This document shows positions 1 to 7,837 of a stretch of 64,000 nucleotides of DNA, one piece after another (the stretch's first letter is position 1; the number at the start of each line of letters is the position of its first letter). This DNA is from Aquabacterium humicola (GTDB lineage: Bacteria; Pseudomonadota; Gammaproteobacteria; Burkholderiales; Burkholderiaceae_C). The notes beneath the pieces were generated by a model. That model worked only from the letters and a program-made list of their open reading frames with translations, made no database searches and was not told the DNA's origin. The stretch lies in the NCBI RefSeq assembly GCF_030167915.1, contig NZ_JARGNB010000001.1, positions 496,001 through 560,000 on the forward strand, in the 5' to 3' direction. The translations under genes and the position numbers were made by a program.

Positions 1-330
1 CTGGCGCGGCTGGTGCTCGAGGATGCCGGTTTCGAGGTCGAGACCGCGCCCGACGGCGAAGCCGCGCGCCAGTGCATCGCCGGGCGACGGCCGGACCTGG
101 TGCTGATGGACATCCAGATGCCGGGCGTCGACGGCCTCACGCTCACCGTCGAGCTGAAGGCCCAGCCGCCGACCGCCGACCTGGTGATCGTCGCCTTCAC
201 CGCCTATGCGGTGGCCGGCGACGAGCAGCGCTTCCTGGACGCCGGCTTCGACGGTTACCTCAGCAAGCCGATCGACGTGCCGACCTTCGCCGGCCAGGTG
301 CGTGCAATGCTGCCCGCGGCGGCCGGGTGA
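1..330 (+). CDS. Single-domain response regulator (5' end cut by window)
   Basis: The reading frame is open from base 1, so the true start lies upstream. What remains is the larger part of a CheY-like receiver domain: the phosphoacceptor aspartate lies in VLMDIQMPG, the conserved threonine in FTAYA and the lysine in LSKPID near the C-terminus. The protein stops right after the receiver fold, so there is no output domain. It resembles stand-alone receivers of the DivK type, which signal by protein-protein contact or act as the last gene of a hybrid kinase operon. Its partner kinase would be to the left, outside the window. Confidence 0.85.
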   Translation: MARLVLEDAGFEVETAPDGEAARQCIAGRRPDLVLMDIQMPGVDGLTLTVELKAQPPTADLVIVAFTAYAVAGDEQRFLDAGFDGYLSKPIDVPTFAGQVRAMLPAAAG

Positions 331-400
331 TCACCCGCGATACGGCGCCGCCTTGCGCGGCGTCAACGGGGCCCGCGGCCCGCGGTGCGGCAATGGCCGG

Positions 401-1093
401 ATGGACTTTCCCGCCTTCTTCGACGAGGTGCCGGCGCTGCGTGTGCACGATGCGCTGGCCGAGACGCTCGGCAGCGCCACCGACGGCATCCTCGAGTTCC
501 GGTATGCCGATGCGGTACGGTTGACCGGTCATTCCTGCCCGACGGTCGCGTCGGCCTACTGGCTCACCTGGCTCGCGCTGCGGCAGCTGTACGGCGACGA
601 CCTGCCCGAACGCGGCGGCTTGAGCGTCGAATTCCGCGAGGACGCCCGCAGCGGCAGCACCGGCGTCGTGGCCACCGTCGTGCAGATGCTCACCGGCGCC
701 GCCGGCCGCAGCGGCTTCAAGGGCCTGGGCGGACGCTTCGCGCGCGCCGGCCTGCAGCGCTTCGTGCCGGAGCTGCCGTTGACGATGCGCTACACGCGGC
801 TCGACAACCGGGCGGCGATCGATGCCACTGCCGACCTGAGCCTGTTGCCGTGCGATGCGCGGCTCGACGAACTGGTGGATGGCCTGCAGCGCCGCCATGT
901 CGACGGCGCCGACCTGCGCGAACTGGGCGAACGCTGGCAGCGGCGCGTGAAGACGCTGCTGATCGACCTGCGCGACGACCCGGCGGTGTTCATCGTGCGG
1001 CCGGTGGAGCGGCGCGCGCTCGCGCTGCTCGTGCCGCCGCCGGCGCGTTCGCCGCTGCGCGGCGCCATGCCCATGCCGCAGCGGCGATCGTGA
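401..1093 (+). CDS. FmdE-like protein, possible metal-binding domain
   Basis: A 230-residue soluble protein. The N-terminal part contains LTGHSCPTVASAYW, reminiscent of the conserved H-G-H-x-C-P segment of FmdE-family proteins, followed by an alpha/beta region with FKGLGGRFARAG. FmdE proteins are found beside molybdenum enzymes and respiratory genes, but their reaction is unknown. The ATG at 401 is chosen because upstream codons in this frame look non-coding. The 3' end overlaps the convergent NnrS-like gene by about 100 bp, so one of the two C-termini may be mis-assigned. Family assignment is tentative. Confidence 0.55.
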   Translation: MDFPAFFDEVPALRVHDALAETLGSATDGILEFRYADAVRLTGHSCPTVASAYWLTWLALRQLYGDDLPERGGLSVEFREDARSGSTGVVATVVQMLTGAAGRSGFKGLGGRFARAGLQRFVPELPLTMRYTRLDNRAAIDATADLSLLPCDARLDELVDGLQRRHVDGADLRELGERWQRRVKTLLIDLRDDPAVFIVRPVERRALALLVPPPARSPLRGAMPMPQRRS

Positions 1094-2138
1094 GCGCGAA
1101 CAGCACGATCGCCGCGACGTTCAGCAGCGTGCCGGCCCGGCGCAGCCCGTCGTCGGCGAGGCCGCCTGCCAGCCGTAGCAGCAGCGAGACCTGCAGCAGC
1201 GCGAGCGGCGCGTAGAAGGCCCGCGACCACGCGAGCCGGATGCCGGTGACCGCCGGCAGGATCACCGGCGCGTGCGCCATCACCATGCCGAAGACGAAGC
1301 CGAGGCCGATCGCATGCAGCGCGAGGTCGCGCGTCGGCGCACCGGCGGCCATCGCGGCCCACGCGGCGCCGCCGGCGGCGAGCCACGCGTACCCGGCGAG
1401 CAGGCACACGGCCATGTAACGGCTCAGGCCGGCCGCGTGCACCGTGCGCCGCGCGACGTCGAACAGCACCAGCCACAGCGCCAGCGCCACCAGCGCGGCA
1501 CCGAAGCCGATGCCGGCCGCGCGCGGCGCCAGCGCGGTGCACGCGCTGGCCACCAGCAGCGCGGCCAGCACCAGCAGCAGCAGCGGCCGCGCGGCCGGGT
1601 GCGGCCGCATCAGGCGCGCCATCTCCAGCCGCTCGGCGGCGATCGTCAGCACCAGGAAGTCGAACCACCACGGCAGCACCAGCGGTGCATCCACCCCGAG
1701 CGCGAACAGCCCGTTGCCGGCGAGCAGCGCGAGCGCGCCGGCCAGCAGCAGCGCGGTGTGCGGTGCCGCCTGGCGCTTGAGCACGACGAGGTTGACCGCG
1801 ACGAACGCGAGCGACGCGGCCAGCCACAAGGCCTGCGCCGGCGCGGCCAGCCCCGCCAGCCAGGCCAGCGTGCCGAGCGCCGAGGTCAACGGCGCGACGA
1901 AGACCGCGGTCCGTCCGGCGGTCGATGCGCCGTGCGACAACGCCACCGCCCGCTCGACGCCGATCACCGTGCCGAGGAAGCCGACCATCATCAGCGCCGC
2001 ATGGCCGAGCGCCGCGCGGGCGGCCGCATCCGCCGGCAGTGGTGGCAGCCAGTGGCCCAGCCCGGCGCGCAGCAGGCCGCCGGCGATCGCCGCGAGCAGC
2101 GCGGTGGCGACCAGCGCCACCAGCAGCGCGCGGATCAC
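990..2138 (-). CDS. NnrS-like polytopic membrane protein (second copy)
   Basis: About 382 residues, almost entirely hydrophobic with roughly twelve predicted membrane segments, e.g. VIRALLVALVATALLAAIAG at the N-terminus. It contains GHAALMMVGFLGTVIGVERAVAL and a late HAIGLGFVFGMVMAHAP segment; histidines in membrane helices are typical of the haem-copper NnrS group involved in nitric oxide tolerance. The GTG start overlaps the stop of the upstream SufT-like gene (GTGA), so translation is probably coupled. It is the last gene of the ten-gene leftward operon that also holds a canonical nnrS. The C-terminal 35 codons overlap the convergent gene at 401-1093. Confidence 0.65.
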   Translation of the reverse strand: MIRALLVALVATALLAAIAGGLLRAGLGHWLPPLPADAAARAALGHAALMMVGFLGTVIGVERAVALSHGASTAGRTAVFVAPLTSALGTLAWLAGLAAPAQALWLAASLAFVAVNLVVLKRQAAPHTALLLAGALALLAGNGLFALGVDAPLVLPWWFDFLVLTIAAERLEMARLMRPHPAARPLLLLVLAALLVASACTALAPRAAGIGFGAALVALALWLVLFDVARRTVHAAGLSRYMAVCLLAGYAWLAAGGAAWAAMAAGAPTRDLALHAIGLGFVFGMVMAHAPVILPAVTGIRLAWSRAFYAPLALLQVSLLLRLAGGLADDGLRRAGTLLNVAAIVLFALTIAAAAWAWRRAAANAPAAARAARARAAPPAAR

Positions 2139-2458
2139 CAGCCCATGAAGCGGCGGGCGTCGGCGCTCATGCGTTCGGGGGTCCACGGCGGCTCCCAGAC
2201 CAGGTCGACGTCGATCGTGCAATGCGTCGGCAGCACACGCTCGAGCTCGCGGCCGATGTCGTCGACGATCACATCGGCGACCGGGCAGGCGGGCGTGGTC
2301 ATCGTCAGCTTCACGGTGGCCACGTCGTCGGCGATCGTCACGCCGTAGATCAGGCCGACGTCGACGATCGACAGCGCGACTTCCGGATCGACGACGCGCT
2401 TGAGCGCCTCGATCACGTCGTCGTGCAGCGCGTCGGGACCGTCGTAGGGGAAGGACAT
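2135..2458 (-). CDS. SufT/PaaD-like DUF59 Fe-S assembly factor
   Basis: 107 residues, the full length of a MIP18/DUF59 domain. The family signature is present: VDPEVALSIVDVGLIYGV, then TMTTPACPVADVI with the reactive cysteine, and VWEPPWTPERMS near the end. Such proteins help mature Fe-S clusters (SufT, PaaD). Here it follows ubiU and ubiV, whose products need [4Fe-4S] clusters, and lies in an operon whose regulator NsrR is itself an Fe-S protein, so a role in cluster loading under NO stress or anaerobiosis fits (inference). Its 5' end overlaps the 3' end of the DUF3079 gene; its stop overlaps the next start. Confidence 0.85.
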   Translation of the reverse strand: MSFPYDGPDALHDDVIEALKRVVDPEVALSIVDVGLIYGVTIADDVATVKLTMTTPACPVADVIVDDIGRELERVLPTHCTIDVDLVWEPPWTPERMSADARRFMGW

Positions 2459-2718
2459 GGCGTCTCCGCGGGCGGTGGGCCTGCCGATGATGGCGCATCT
2501 GATGGCGCACCGGATGGGGCACCGCAGGTCTCGTCAGTCTGCGCCTGCTGTGGCGAGTCCAGGCCCCACTCGGCCCAATCCTCGCCGAACAGCTCGGACG
2601 GGTGCGGCGTGCGCACGCTGCCGTTGCCGCAGATCATCGCGTCGGATGCGCAGTAGCGGTCGCAGCCCCAGCACACCCGCTCGGGGTGGGCGGGCTGGAT
2701 CGGGAAGCGACGGGCCAT
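2413..2718 (-). CDS. DUF3079-like small cysteine protein
   Basis: 101 residues. The N-terminal 50 match what I know of DUF3079: IQPAHPERVCWGCDRYC, then ICGNGSVRTPHPSELFGEDW. Four cysteines (CWGCDRYC plus MICG) could bind a metal or Fe-S cluster. The C-terminal half is a proline/alanine/serine-rich tail of low complexity that overlaps the start of the next gene by 46 bp and may be a poorly conserved extension. The ATG at 2718 is chosen because the family starts with M-A-(K/R)-(K/R)-F-P. Function unknown; the operon position links it to anaerobic or NO metabolism. Confidence 0.7.
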   Translation of the reverse strand: MARRFPIQPAHPERVCWGCDRYCASDAMICGNGSVRTPHPSELFGEDWAEWGLDSPQQAQTDETCGAPSGAPSDAPSSAGPPPAETPCPSPTTVPTRCTTT

Positions 2719-2768
2719 GGGGGGCGTTCCGGTGGGGCGGTGCGGTGGCCGATCCGGGGGGCGATCGG

Positions 2769-3275
2769 TCAGCGGGCGCCGCCGCGCCACGGCAACCAGT
2801 CGGGGCCGATCGCGTCGAGCGTGTTCTTCAGCACCAGGCCGAGCTCGGTGTCGCCTTCCATCACCAGGCGGCGCTCGAAGAACAGACGGTCGGGGTCTTC
2901 GAGGCCGCGGGCCAGCGCGAGATAGGCCTCGGCGCAGGCGCGGATGGTCAGCGCCGCGGGCTCGCGGTCGCCAGCGGCGGCGAAGCCGCGCGGGCCCAGC
3001 CGCAGCCGCACCCGCAGGCCGAAGTCGCGCACCTCCAGCGCCACGACGCGGCCCTGCAGCGCATCGACCGCATCCTGCGGCAGCCGCGGCAGCAGGCGCC
3101 GGTTCAGCGCCAGCGCCAGCAAGGCCGACGGCGGCGCGCTCGGCAGCCGTTCGGCCACGTCGGCGAGGCGCCGGTGCAGCGCAGCGAGAGGGAGCGGCAG
3201 GCCGCGCGGCACGGGACGTTCGGCCGCCGGGGCGGAACCTTGGGCCGCCGAGTCGGCGGGGCTGAAGCTCGTCAT
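2769..3275 (-). CDS. ubiT: UbiT, SCP2-domain lipid carrier for anaerobic ubiquinone synthesis
   Basis: 168 residues with an SCP2 sterol-carrier-like fold: a region rich in L/R, then VVALEVRDFGLRVRLRLGPRGF and ACAEAYLALARGLEDPDRLFFERRLVMEGDTELGL, the typical UbiT (YhbT) C-terminal signature. In Escherichia coli UbiT binds ubiquinone intermediates and is essential for O2-independent ubiquinone synthesis together with UbiU and UbiV. The start codon overlaps the stop of ubiV (ATGA), so the two are translationally coupled. Gene order U-V-T on one strand confirms the call. Confidence 0.88.
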   Translation of the reverse strand: MTSFSPADSAAQGSAPAAERPVPRGLPLPLAALHRRLADVAERLPSAPPSALLALALNRRLLPRLPQDAVDALQGRVVALEVRDFGLRVRLRLGPRGFAAAGDREPAALTIRACAEAYLALARGLEDPDRLFFERRLVMEGDTELGLVLKNTLDAIGPDWLPWRGGAR

Positions 3276-4216
3276 GGTTCGATCCAGTTCATGCCCGGGG
3301 CGCGCCGGGCGTAGCCGTTGGCCAGCGGGCCGGGCACGCCGAGGCCGCGCCAGTCGCCGGTGCGCGAGCCGGCGGGCTCGCCGTGGTTCATCACCGCGTC
3401 GAAATCGCGCAGCACCTGCTCGAAGCCCTGTGCACACGGCGACAGCCGCAGCCGGCGCACGCCGGCGGCGCGCAGCGCAGCGGCGTCGTGCAGCAGGCAC
3501 TGCACCGCGGCCGACTGCGTCTGCGTGCCGTTGAGCACGAGGAAGGGCGCGCCTTCCGTGGTCTTCATCGGCAGCCCGTCCGGGTCTTCGAGGCACCGGT
3601 ACTCGCAGGCATCCTTGGCCAGGCGGTGGTGGCGTGCGGTGAAGCAGCGCGCCGAGAACGACAGCGGCACGCGGCCGAAGGCCCAGGCCTCGGTCTCGAT
3701 CGCCGCATCCAGCGGCGTGCGCACCGGGTCGGCCGGCGGGTTGATCGCCGCCAGCGAGTCGAGCGGCAGCTCGATCGGCGCGACCCAGCGCGTCGCGCCG
3801 AGGCCCGCATGTTCGACCAGCGCGGCGCGGCTGTAGATGTTCAGGTGCGGGCCCAGCACCAGCGGCACGCGGCCGACCAGCAGCTGCAGCGCCGAGGCGT
3901 CGTTGGCCTCGACCGCGAACCCGTCCTGTTCGCCCAGGTGCTCGATCAGCCGCAGGTCGGCTTCGGTCTCTACCAGCACCTGCGCCGCGAGCACCACGGT
4001 CTTGCCGGCCTGCTGCAGCTCGCGGCCCAGCGCCAGCCAGTCGGCCAGGCGCAGCTCGCGGCGGCGCGCGCAGACCGCTTCCCCGATCACCAGCGTATCG
4101 GCCGGGCTGTCGGCGAGGCCGGCGTAGAACTGCAGCAGCGTCGCGCGCGGCCAGAAATAGAGCACCGGGCCGACCGTCAGGCCGAGGCGGGTGCTATCTG
4201 TTGAAATGAGCGTCAT
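3272..4216 (-). CDS. ubiV: UbiV, Fe-S U32-family hydroxylation protein
   Basis: 314 residues from the ATG at 4216 (an ATG ten codons upstream is also possible). U32 peptidase-like fold. The four cluster cysteines of UbiV are visible: Cys49 (GEAVCARRRE) and a C-x12-C-x3-C group at Cys191, Cys204 and Cys208, exactly the spacing that ligates the [4Fe-4S] cluster in the E. coli protein. UbiU and UbiV form a heterodimer that hydroxylates the ubiquinone ring without O2, using prephenate as oxygen donor (established in E. coli). It sits between ubiU and ubiT in the anaerobic operon. Confidence 0.92.
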   Translation of the reverse strand: MTLISTDSTRLGLTVGPVLYFWPRATLLQFYAGLADSPADTLVIGEAVCARRRELRLADWLALGRELQQAGKTVVLAAQVLVETEADLRLIEHLGEQDGFAVEANDASALQLLVGRVPLVLGPHLNIYSRAALVEHAGLGATRWVAPIELPLDSLAAINPPADPVRTPLDAAIETEAWAFGRVPLSFSARCFTARHHRLAKDACEYRCLEDPDGLPMKTTEGAPFLVLNGTQTQSAAVQCLLHDAAALRAAGVRRLRLSPCAQGFEQVLRDFDAVMNHGEPAGSRTGDWRGLGVPGPLANGYARRAPGMNWIEP

Positions 4217-4264
4217 GGTGTCGGTGCGAGATGACGGCGGATTCACCGCGGAATCCCCGCGGAA

Positions 4265-5287
4265 TCATCGCCAGGGGCGGTCATAGGCCCCCAGCGTCTG
4301 CTGCTGGCCTTCCGCATGGCGCGCCAGCTGTGCGGTCCAGGCCGGCGCCACGCTGTACGGCCCCGGTCCGGCCGCGGCATCGATCGCCGCACGCCACACC
4401 CGCGTGACCTGCTCGACATAGGCCGCGCTGCGCTGGCGGCCTTCGATCTTGATCGCCTTGACGCCGATGTCGATCAGCCGCGGCAGCAGGGTCAGCGTGT
4501 TCAGGCTGGTCGGCTCCTCCAGCGCGTAGTCGCGCCGGCCGTCGACGACGAAGCGGCCCTTGCACAGCGTCGGGTAGCCGCGCGGCTCGTCGGGCGCGTA
4601 GGTGTCGATCAGCACGTCGTTCAGCCGCGCTTCGACGCCGGCCGTGGTGTCGTTCCAGCGCACCGCCGAGGCCGGCGAGCAGACGCCGGCGTTGTTCGGC
4701 GAGCAGCCGGTGGTCCAGGACGACAGCGTGCAGCGGCCCTCGACCATCACGCACAGGCTGCCGAAGCCGAAGACCTCGATGTCGACGCCGGTGTGGCGCG
4801 CGACCTGCGCAACTTGCTCGATCGTCAGCACGCGCGGCAGCACCGCGCGCTGGATGCCGTAGCGCTGGCGGTAGAACTCGATCGCCGCATGCGTGGTTGC
4901 CGACGCCTGCACCGACAGGTGCAGCCGCAGCGACGGGTGGTGGTCGCGGCACCAGGCCATCACCGCGCTGTCGGCGACGATCAGCGCATCGGCGCCGAGC
5001 GCCGCCGCGCGGTCGGCGGCGCGGAACCACGGGGAGGGGTCGCGCGCGTCGGCGAAGGTGTTCAGCGCCATCAGCACCTGCGCGCCGCGGGCGTGGGCAT
5101 AGGCCACGCCGTCGCGCACCTGCGCATCGTCGAAGTTCAGGCCGGCGAAGTTGCGCGCATTGGTCGCGTCCTTCAGGCCGAGGTACACCGCGTCGGCGCC
5201 GGCATCGACGGCGCACTGCAGTGCGCGCAGCGATCCGGCGGGGCAGACGAGGTCGGGCTTGGATCGGGGCTTCACGGGATCGGGCAT
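4265..5287 (-). CDS. ubiU: UbiU, Fe-S U32-family hydroxylation protein
   Basis: 340 residues from ATG 5287. The U32 signature is clear: LVCPAGSLRALQCAVDAGADAVYLGLK, EVFGFGSLCVMVEGRC, then a further C-P-N-N-x-G-x-C region and GVKAIKIEGRQRSAAYV. The conserved cysteines of UbiU are present. Partner of UbiV in O2-independent ring hydroxylation of ubiquinone. A possible weak FNR-type site (TTGCC-TCAA-CTCAA, 5326-5339) overlaps the end of sirB2 and would put a transcription start near 5291, so an internal promoter is conceivable; E. coli ubiUV is FNR-activated. Confidence 0.92.
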   Translation of the reverse strand: MPDPVKPRSKPDLVCPAGSLRALQCAVDAGADAVYLGLKDATNARNFAGLNFDDAQVRDGVAYAHARGAQVLMALNTFADARDPSPWFRAADRAAALGADALIVADSAVMAWCRDHHPSLRLHLSVQASATTHAAIEFYRQRYGIQRAVLPRVLTIEQVAQVARHTGVDIEVFGFGSLCVMVEGRCTLSSWTTGCSPNNAGVCSPASAVRWNDTTAGVEARLNDVLIDTYAPDEPRGYPTLCKGRFVVDGRRDYALEEPTSLNTLTLLPRLIDIGVKAIKIEGRQRSAAYVEQVTRVWRAAIDAAAGPGPYSVAPAWTAQLARHAEGQQQTLGAYDRPWR

Positions 5288-5335
5288 CACGGCCCGCACT
5301 GTGCGGGCGAGTCGCGAGGGCGGTTTTGCCTCAAC

Positions 5336-5725
5336 TCAAGTGAAGGCGAAGAAGCCGGCAGGCCGCTTGGTGATCGCCACTGTGACGATCCAGACGAAGG
5401 TGGCCAGCGCGGCCAGCCAGGCGAGCGCGCGCAGCGGCAGCGGCGTCGACGGGCGCAACGCCACCACGCCGAGCCCGATGTAGGCGAGCAGGCCGAGGAT
5501 CTTCGCCAGCAGCCAGGGCGCCTCCAGCGGCGACAGCCGCAATGCGAAGGCCATCGCCAGCGCCGACAGCAGCAGCACCGAATCGACGATGTGCGGCAGC
5601 GTGCGCGCCGGCCGGCTGCGCACCCAGGCGGCGCCGGCCAGCGCCGCGGCGCCGCGGGCGAAGAAGCCGGCGAACGACAGCGCGACGGCGGCCTGGTGGA
5701 TCGACTTCAGCAGCGGGTAGTCCAT
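5336..5725 (-). CDS. SirB2-family membrane protein
   Basis: 129 residues with four hydrophobic helices and the family pattern: KSIHQAAVALSFAGFFARG in helix 1, RTLPHIVDSVLLLSALAMA in helix 2 and LLAKILGLLAYIGLGVVALR in helix 3. Conserved His residues in helices 1 and 2 are typical of SirB2, a small inner-membrane protein of unknown biochemical role found beside respiratory and nitrogen-oxide genes. It follows nnrS with only a 10-bp gap, so it is co-transcribed. Confidence 0.82.
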   Translation of the reverse strand: MDYPLLKSIHQAAVALSFAGFFARGAAALAGAAWVRSRPARTLPHIVDSVLLLSALAMAFALRLSPLEAPWLLAKILGLLAYIGLGVVALRPSTPLPLRALAWLAALATFVWIVTVAITKRPAGFFAFT

Positions 5726-5735
5726 CCCGCCAAGG

Positions 5736-6968
5736 CTAACCCGGCTGGCCGTCTGCGCGCGGGCGGATCAGCGTCGGCGCGTAGCGCAACGCATACAGCG
5801 CGAAGCCGGCCGACCACAGCGCGGCCGAGCCCAGCACCGCATGCAGCGTGGCGGCGGGCGACAGCATCGGCACCAGCACCCGCACCGGCGCGGCCAGCAG
5901 CACCAGCGCATAACACGCGATGTCCACGTGGTCCGCGCGCAGCGGGCGCCCGGTGTGGCCGCGCGCGGTGCGCGTCATCATGCCGATGATCAGCCCGCCG
6001 GCCGCACCGACCGTCAGCGCATGCACCGCGAGCGACGGCGCCACCCAGCCGAGCGGGCCGGCGGCGCGCAGGCCGAGGTGCAGCGGCACCCAGGCATAAG
6101 CGACGTGAAGCACCCAGACCAGCGGCGTGCGCAGCGTGCGCCAGGGTTTCCAGAGCGCGAATCGCCAGCCATGCGCGACCGCCGCGACCAGCGCGACCAG
6201 CGCGAGCACCGCCCCGGGCGCGCGCAGCAGGTCCGCCGCCAGCAGCGCCAGCAGGCTGCCGAGCGCGGCCTTCTCGACACGCGCGTCGCGCAGCGCGCCG
6301 GCCAGCGGCACGCCGTTGTTGGTGAACATCGGGATCACGCGGCCGCCCATCACCGCGAGGATGAAGAGCACCACGTCGAGCCCGAGCTGCACGCCGATCC
6401 AGTCCGGCAGCGTCAGCAGCTTCAGCTGCGTCAGATGCAGCGCGGCCTCGGCCGCCGCCATCAGCAGCAGCAGGCCGACGAAGAAGTAGTTGCGCCGGTT
6501 GCGGGCGCGCCAGAACGGGATCGCCAGCGCGATCGCCGCGGCGAGCGGGAAGGCGGTGGTGACCAGCGCGGCGGCCCAGGCGAAGGGCGTCAGCACCAGC
6601 ACGCGGCCGGCCAGCCACAGCGCGGCCAGCGCGGCCAGCGGCGCGCCGGTGGGCGTCGGGTGGCCGGTCCAGTTGCGGCCGGCGGTGAACAGGAAGCCGA
6701 CGATCACCGCCAGCGTGAAGCCGAACAGCATCTCGTGCGCATGCCACAGCGGGCCGGCGAGATAGGGCCGAGCGAGCCAGCCCGCGAACTGCGCGGCCCA
6801 CAGCGCGATCGACAGCGCGGCGAAGCTGCTGGCCAGCAGGTAGAAGGGGCGGAAACCGAGGGCCCACAGCGCGAAGCCGCGCGGCGGTTCGGCCGGGGCC
6901 GGTTCGTGGAGGGTCAGCACGGGCGTCATGGTGTGCGCTGCAGGGTGGGCGCCGCTTGTCGACGCCAT
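5736..6968 (-). CDS. nnrS: NnrS, haem-copper NO-response membrane protein
   Basis: 410 residues, twelve membrane segments. NnrS hallmarks: FALWALGFRPFYLLAS at the N-terminus, PLWHAHEMLFGF, RNYFFVGLLLLMA, VIPMFTNNGVP and HALTVGAAGGLIIGMMTRTARGHTGRPL. NnrS binds haem and copper and protects cells from nitrosative stress by limiting iron-nitrosyl formation (Vibrio, Rhodobacter). The ATG at 6968 lies just after the nsrR stop (6974); an ATG at 6929 is an alternative. The position directly after an nsrR-like gene and behind an NsrR-like operator fits NO control. Confidence 0.93.
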   Translation of the reverse strand: MASTSGAHPAAHTMTPVLTLHEPAPAEPPRGFALWALGFRPFYLLASSFAALSIALWAAQFAGWLARPYLAGPLWHAHEMLFGFTLAVIVGFLFTAGRNWTGHPTPTGAPLAALAALWLAGRVLVLTPFAWAAALVTTAFPLAAAIALAIPFWRARNRRNYFFVGLLLLMAAAEAALHLTQLKLLTLPDWIGVQLGLDVVLFILAVMGGRVIPMFTNNGVPLAGALRDARVEKAALGSLLALLAADLLRAPGAVLALVALVAAVAHGWRFALWKPWRTLRTPLVWVLHVAYAWVPLHLGLRAAGPLGWVAPSLAVHALTVGAAGGLIIGMMTRTARGHTGRPLRADHVDIACYALVLLAAPVRVLVPMLSPAATLHAVLGSAALWSAGFALYALRYAPTLIRPRADGQPG

Positions 6969-6973
6969 CGCGT

Positions 6974-7426
6974 TCAGGCGTTGCCGGCGGCCGGCCGGAT
7001 GAACAGCGCGCGTGTCAGCGTGGTGCGGTTGTAGACGAGGTCGGCCAGCGTGTAGCCGTCCAGCACCGCATGGAAGGCCTCGACCGCGTCGCGCAGCACG
7101 CCGCGCAGGCGGCAGATGCGGGCGATGGAACAGTTGTCGGGCGTATCGCCGAAACACTCGGCGGGCATCGCCGCGCCTTCGGTGGCCCGGACGACGTGGC
7201 CGATCACGATGTCTTCCGGCAGCATCGCCAGCCCGAGCCCACCGCCCTTGCCGCGCACCGTGGCGAGCCAGCCTTCACGCCCGAGGAAATGCACGACCTT
7301 GGTGAGGTGGTGCTCCGACACGTCGAACGCGGCGGCGATCTCGGCCACCGTCGCGCGCCGGCCCGGCTCGGCGGCCAGGTAGATCAGCACGCGCAGGCTG
7401 TAGTCGGTGAAGGTCGTCAGGCGCAT
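6974..7426 (-). CDS. nsrR: NsrR-type Rrf2 Fe-S repressor (NO sensor)
   Basis: 150 residues, Rrf2 family. It starts MRLTTFTDYSLRVLIYLA as in NsrR, with a winged HTH (AEIAAAFDVSEHHLTKVV) and wing RGKGGGLGLA. Three cluster cysteines are at 91, 99 and 105; Asp8, the fourth ligand in characterised NsrR, is present. The Cys91-Cys99 spacing is wider than in E. coli NsrR (x7 rather than x4) but cysteine triads of this kind occur in other Rrf2 proteins. NsrR represses NO-detoxification genes until NO damages its cluster. An NsrR-like operator lies upstream of the operon (7747-7769), suggesting autoregulation. Confidence 0.87.
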   Translation of the reverse strand: MRLTTFTDYSLRVLIYLAAEPGRRATVAEIAAAFDVSEHHLTKVVHFLGREGWLATVRGKGGGLGLAMLPEDIVIGHVVRATEGAAMPAECFGDTPDNCSIARICRLRGVLRDAVEAFHAVLDGYTLADLVYNRTTLTRALFIRPAAGNA

Positions 7427-7446
7427 GGCCTTGGTTCCGTCGAAGT

Positions 7447-7728
7447 TCAGCCGTTGCAGCAGCCGCCGCAGCAACTGCCGCCGGCCTTGCTGGTCGCCAG
7501 CCGCGTGATGCGCACGCGCCAGGTCTCGGGGCCGGATTCTAGGTAGTCCCAGCCGAAGCCGCCGGGCAGCTCGGCCTGGAAGTGGTGGTACAGCGGACGC
7601 GGGTCGTGGTCGTTGACCAGTTGCATCGCCTCGCCCGCGGCGAGGCCGCGGAAGGTCGAGAAGATCAGCGGATGGCGCTCGCGCGGGGGCAGGGCGCGGA
7701 CGTCGAGGGTGGTGCTGGCGCTGGTCAT
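7447..7728 (-). CDS. DUF2249 protein with cysteine-rich tail
   Basis: 93 residues. The DUF2249 pattern is clear: LDVRALPPRERHPLIFSTF, AMQLVNDHDPRPLYHHFQAE and WDYLESGPETWRVRITR. The last eleven residues are GGSCCGGCCNG, a possible metal or Fe-S site. DUF2249 proteins cluster with denitrification and NO-response genes; their biochemical role is not established. It is the first gene of the leftward operon, with an AGGAG ribosome-binding site, directly downstream of the dual FNR/NsrR-type promoter. Confidence 0.82.
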   Translation of the reverse strand: MTSASTTLDVRALPPRERHPLIFSTFRGLAAGEAMQLVNDHDPRPLYHHFQAELPGGFGWDYLESGPETWRVRITRLATSKAGGSCCGGCCNG

Positions 7729-7746
7729 CAAAAGGGGCTCCTGTCA

Positions 7747-7769
7747 AAGGTGCACGTTGAATGCATCAA
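7747..7769 (-). promoter_or_regulatory. Putative NsrR operator
   Basis: A 23-bp imperfect inverted repeat, AAGGTGCAC-N5-ATGCATCAA, matching the NsrR consensus (AAGATGCAT-N5-ATGCATCTT) in most key bases. It covers the predicted transcription start (about 7761) of the DUF2249-nsrR-nnrS operon, where a bound repressor would block RNA polymerase. Confidence 0.6.
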
Positions 7770-7809
7770 TTCTAGGAATCGCCCTCGCCCGGCGTTTGCG
7801 CCATGTCAA
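7769..7809 (-). promoter_or_regulatory. FNR/DNR-type class II promoter of the NO/ubiUVT operon
   Basis: On the minus strand TTGAC-ATGG-CGCAA (7809-7796) is followed after 21 bp by TAGAAT (7774-7769), a 5/6 match to the -10 consensus. Predicted start near 7761. The same box-21-bp-TAGANT architecture recurs throughout the window. Confidence 0.7.
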
Positions 7810-7837
7810 TGGCGGGGGCCCGGCGCGCCCCTCGGGC

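Noticed and set aside
260-898. Long minus-strand frame opposite the FmdE-like gene
   Set aside because: Composition is that of an antisense shadow in GC-rich DNA (Arg/Ala/Gln-rich, no fold), and the plus-strand frame has recognisable motifs.
5326-5339. Weak FNR-type site TTGCC-TCAA-CTCAA in front of ubiU
   Set aside because: Two mismatches in the half-sites and a poor -10 (CACAGT); it overlaps the sirB2 stop. Mentioned with ubiU but not called as a feature.
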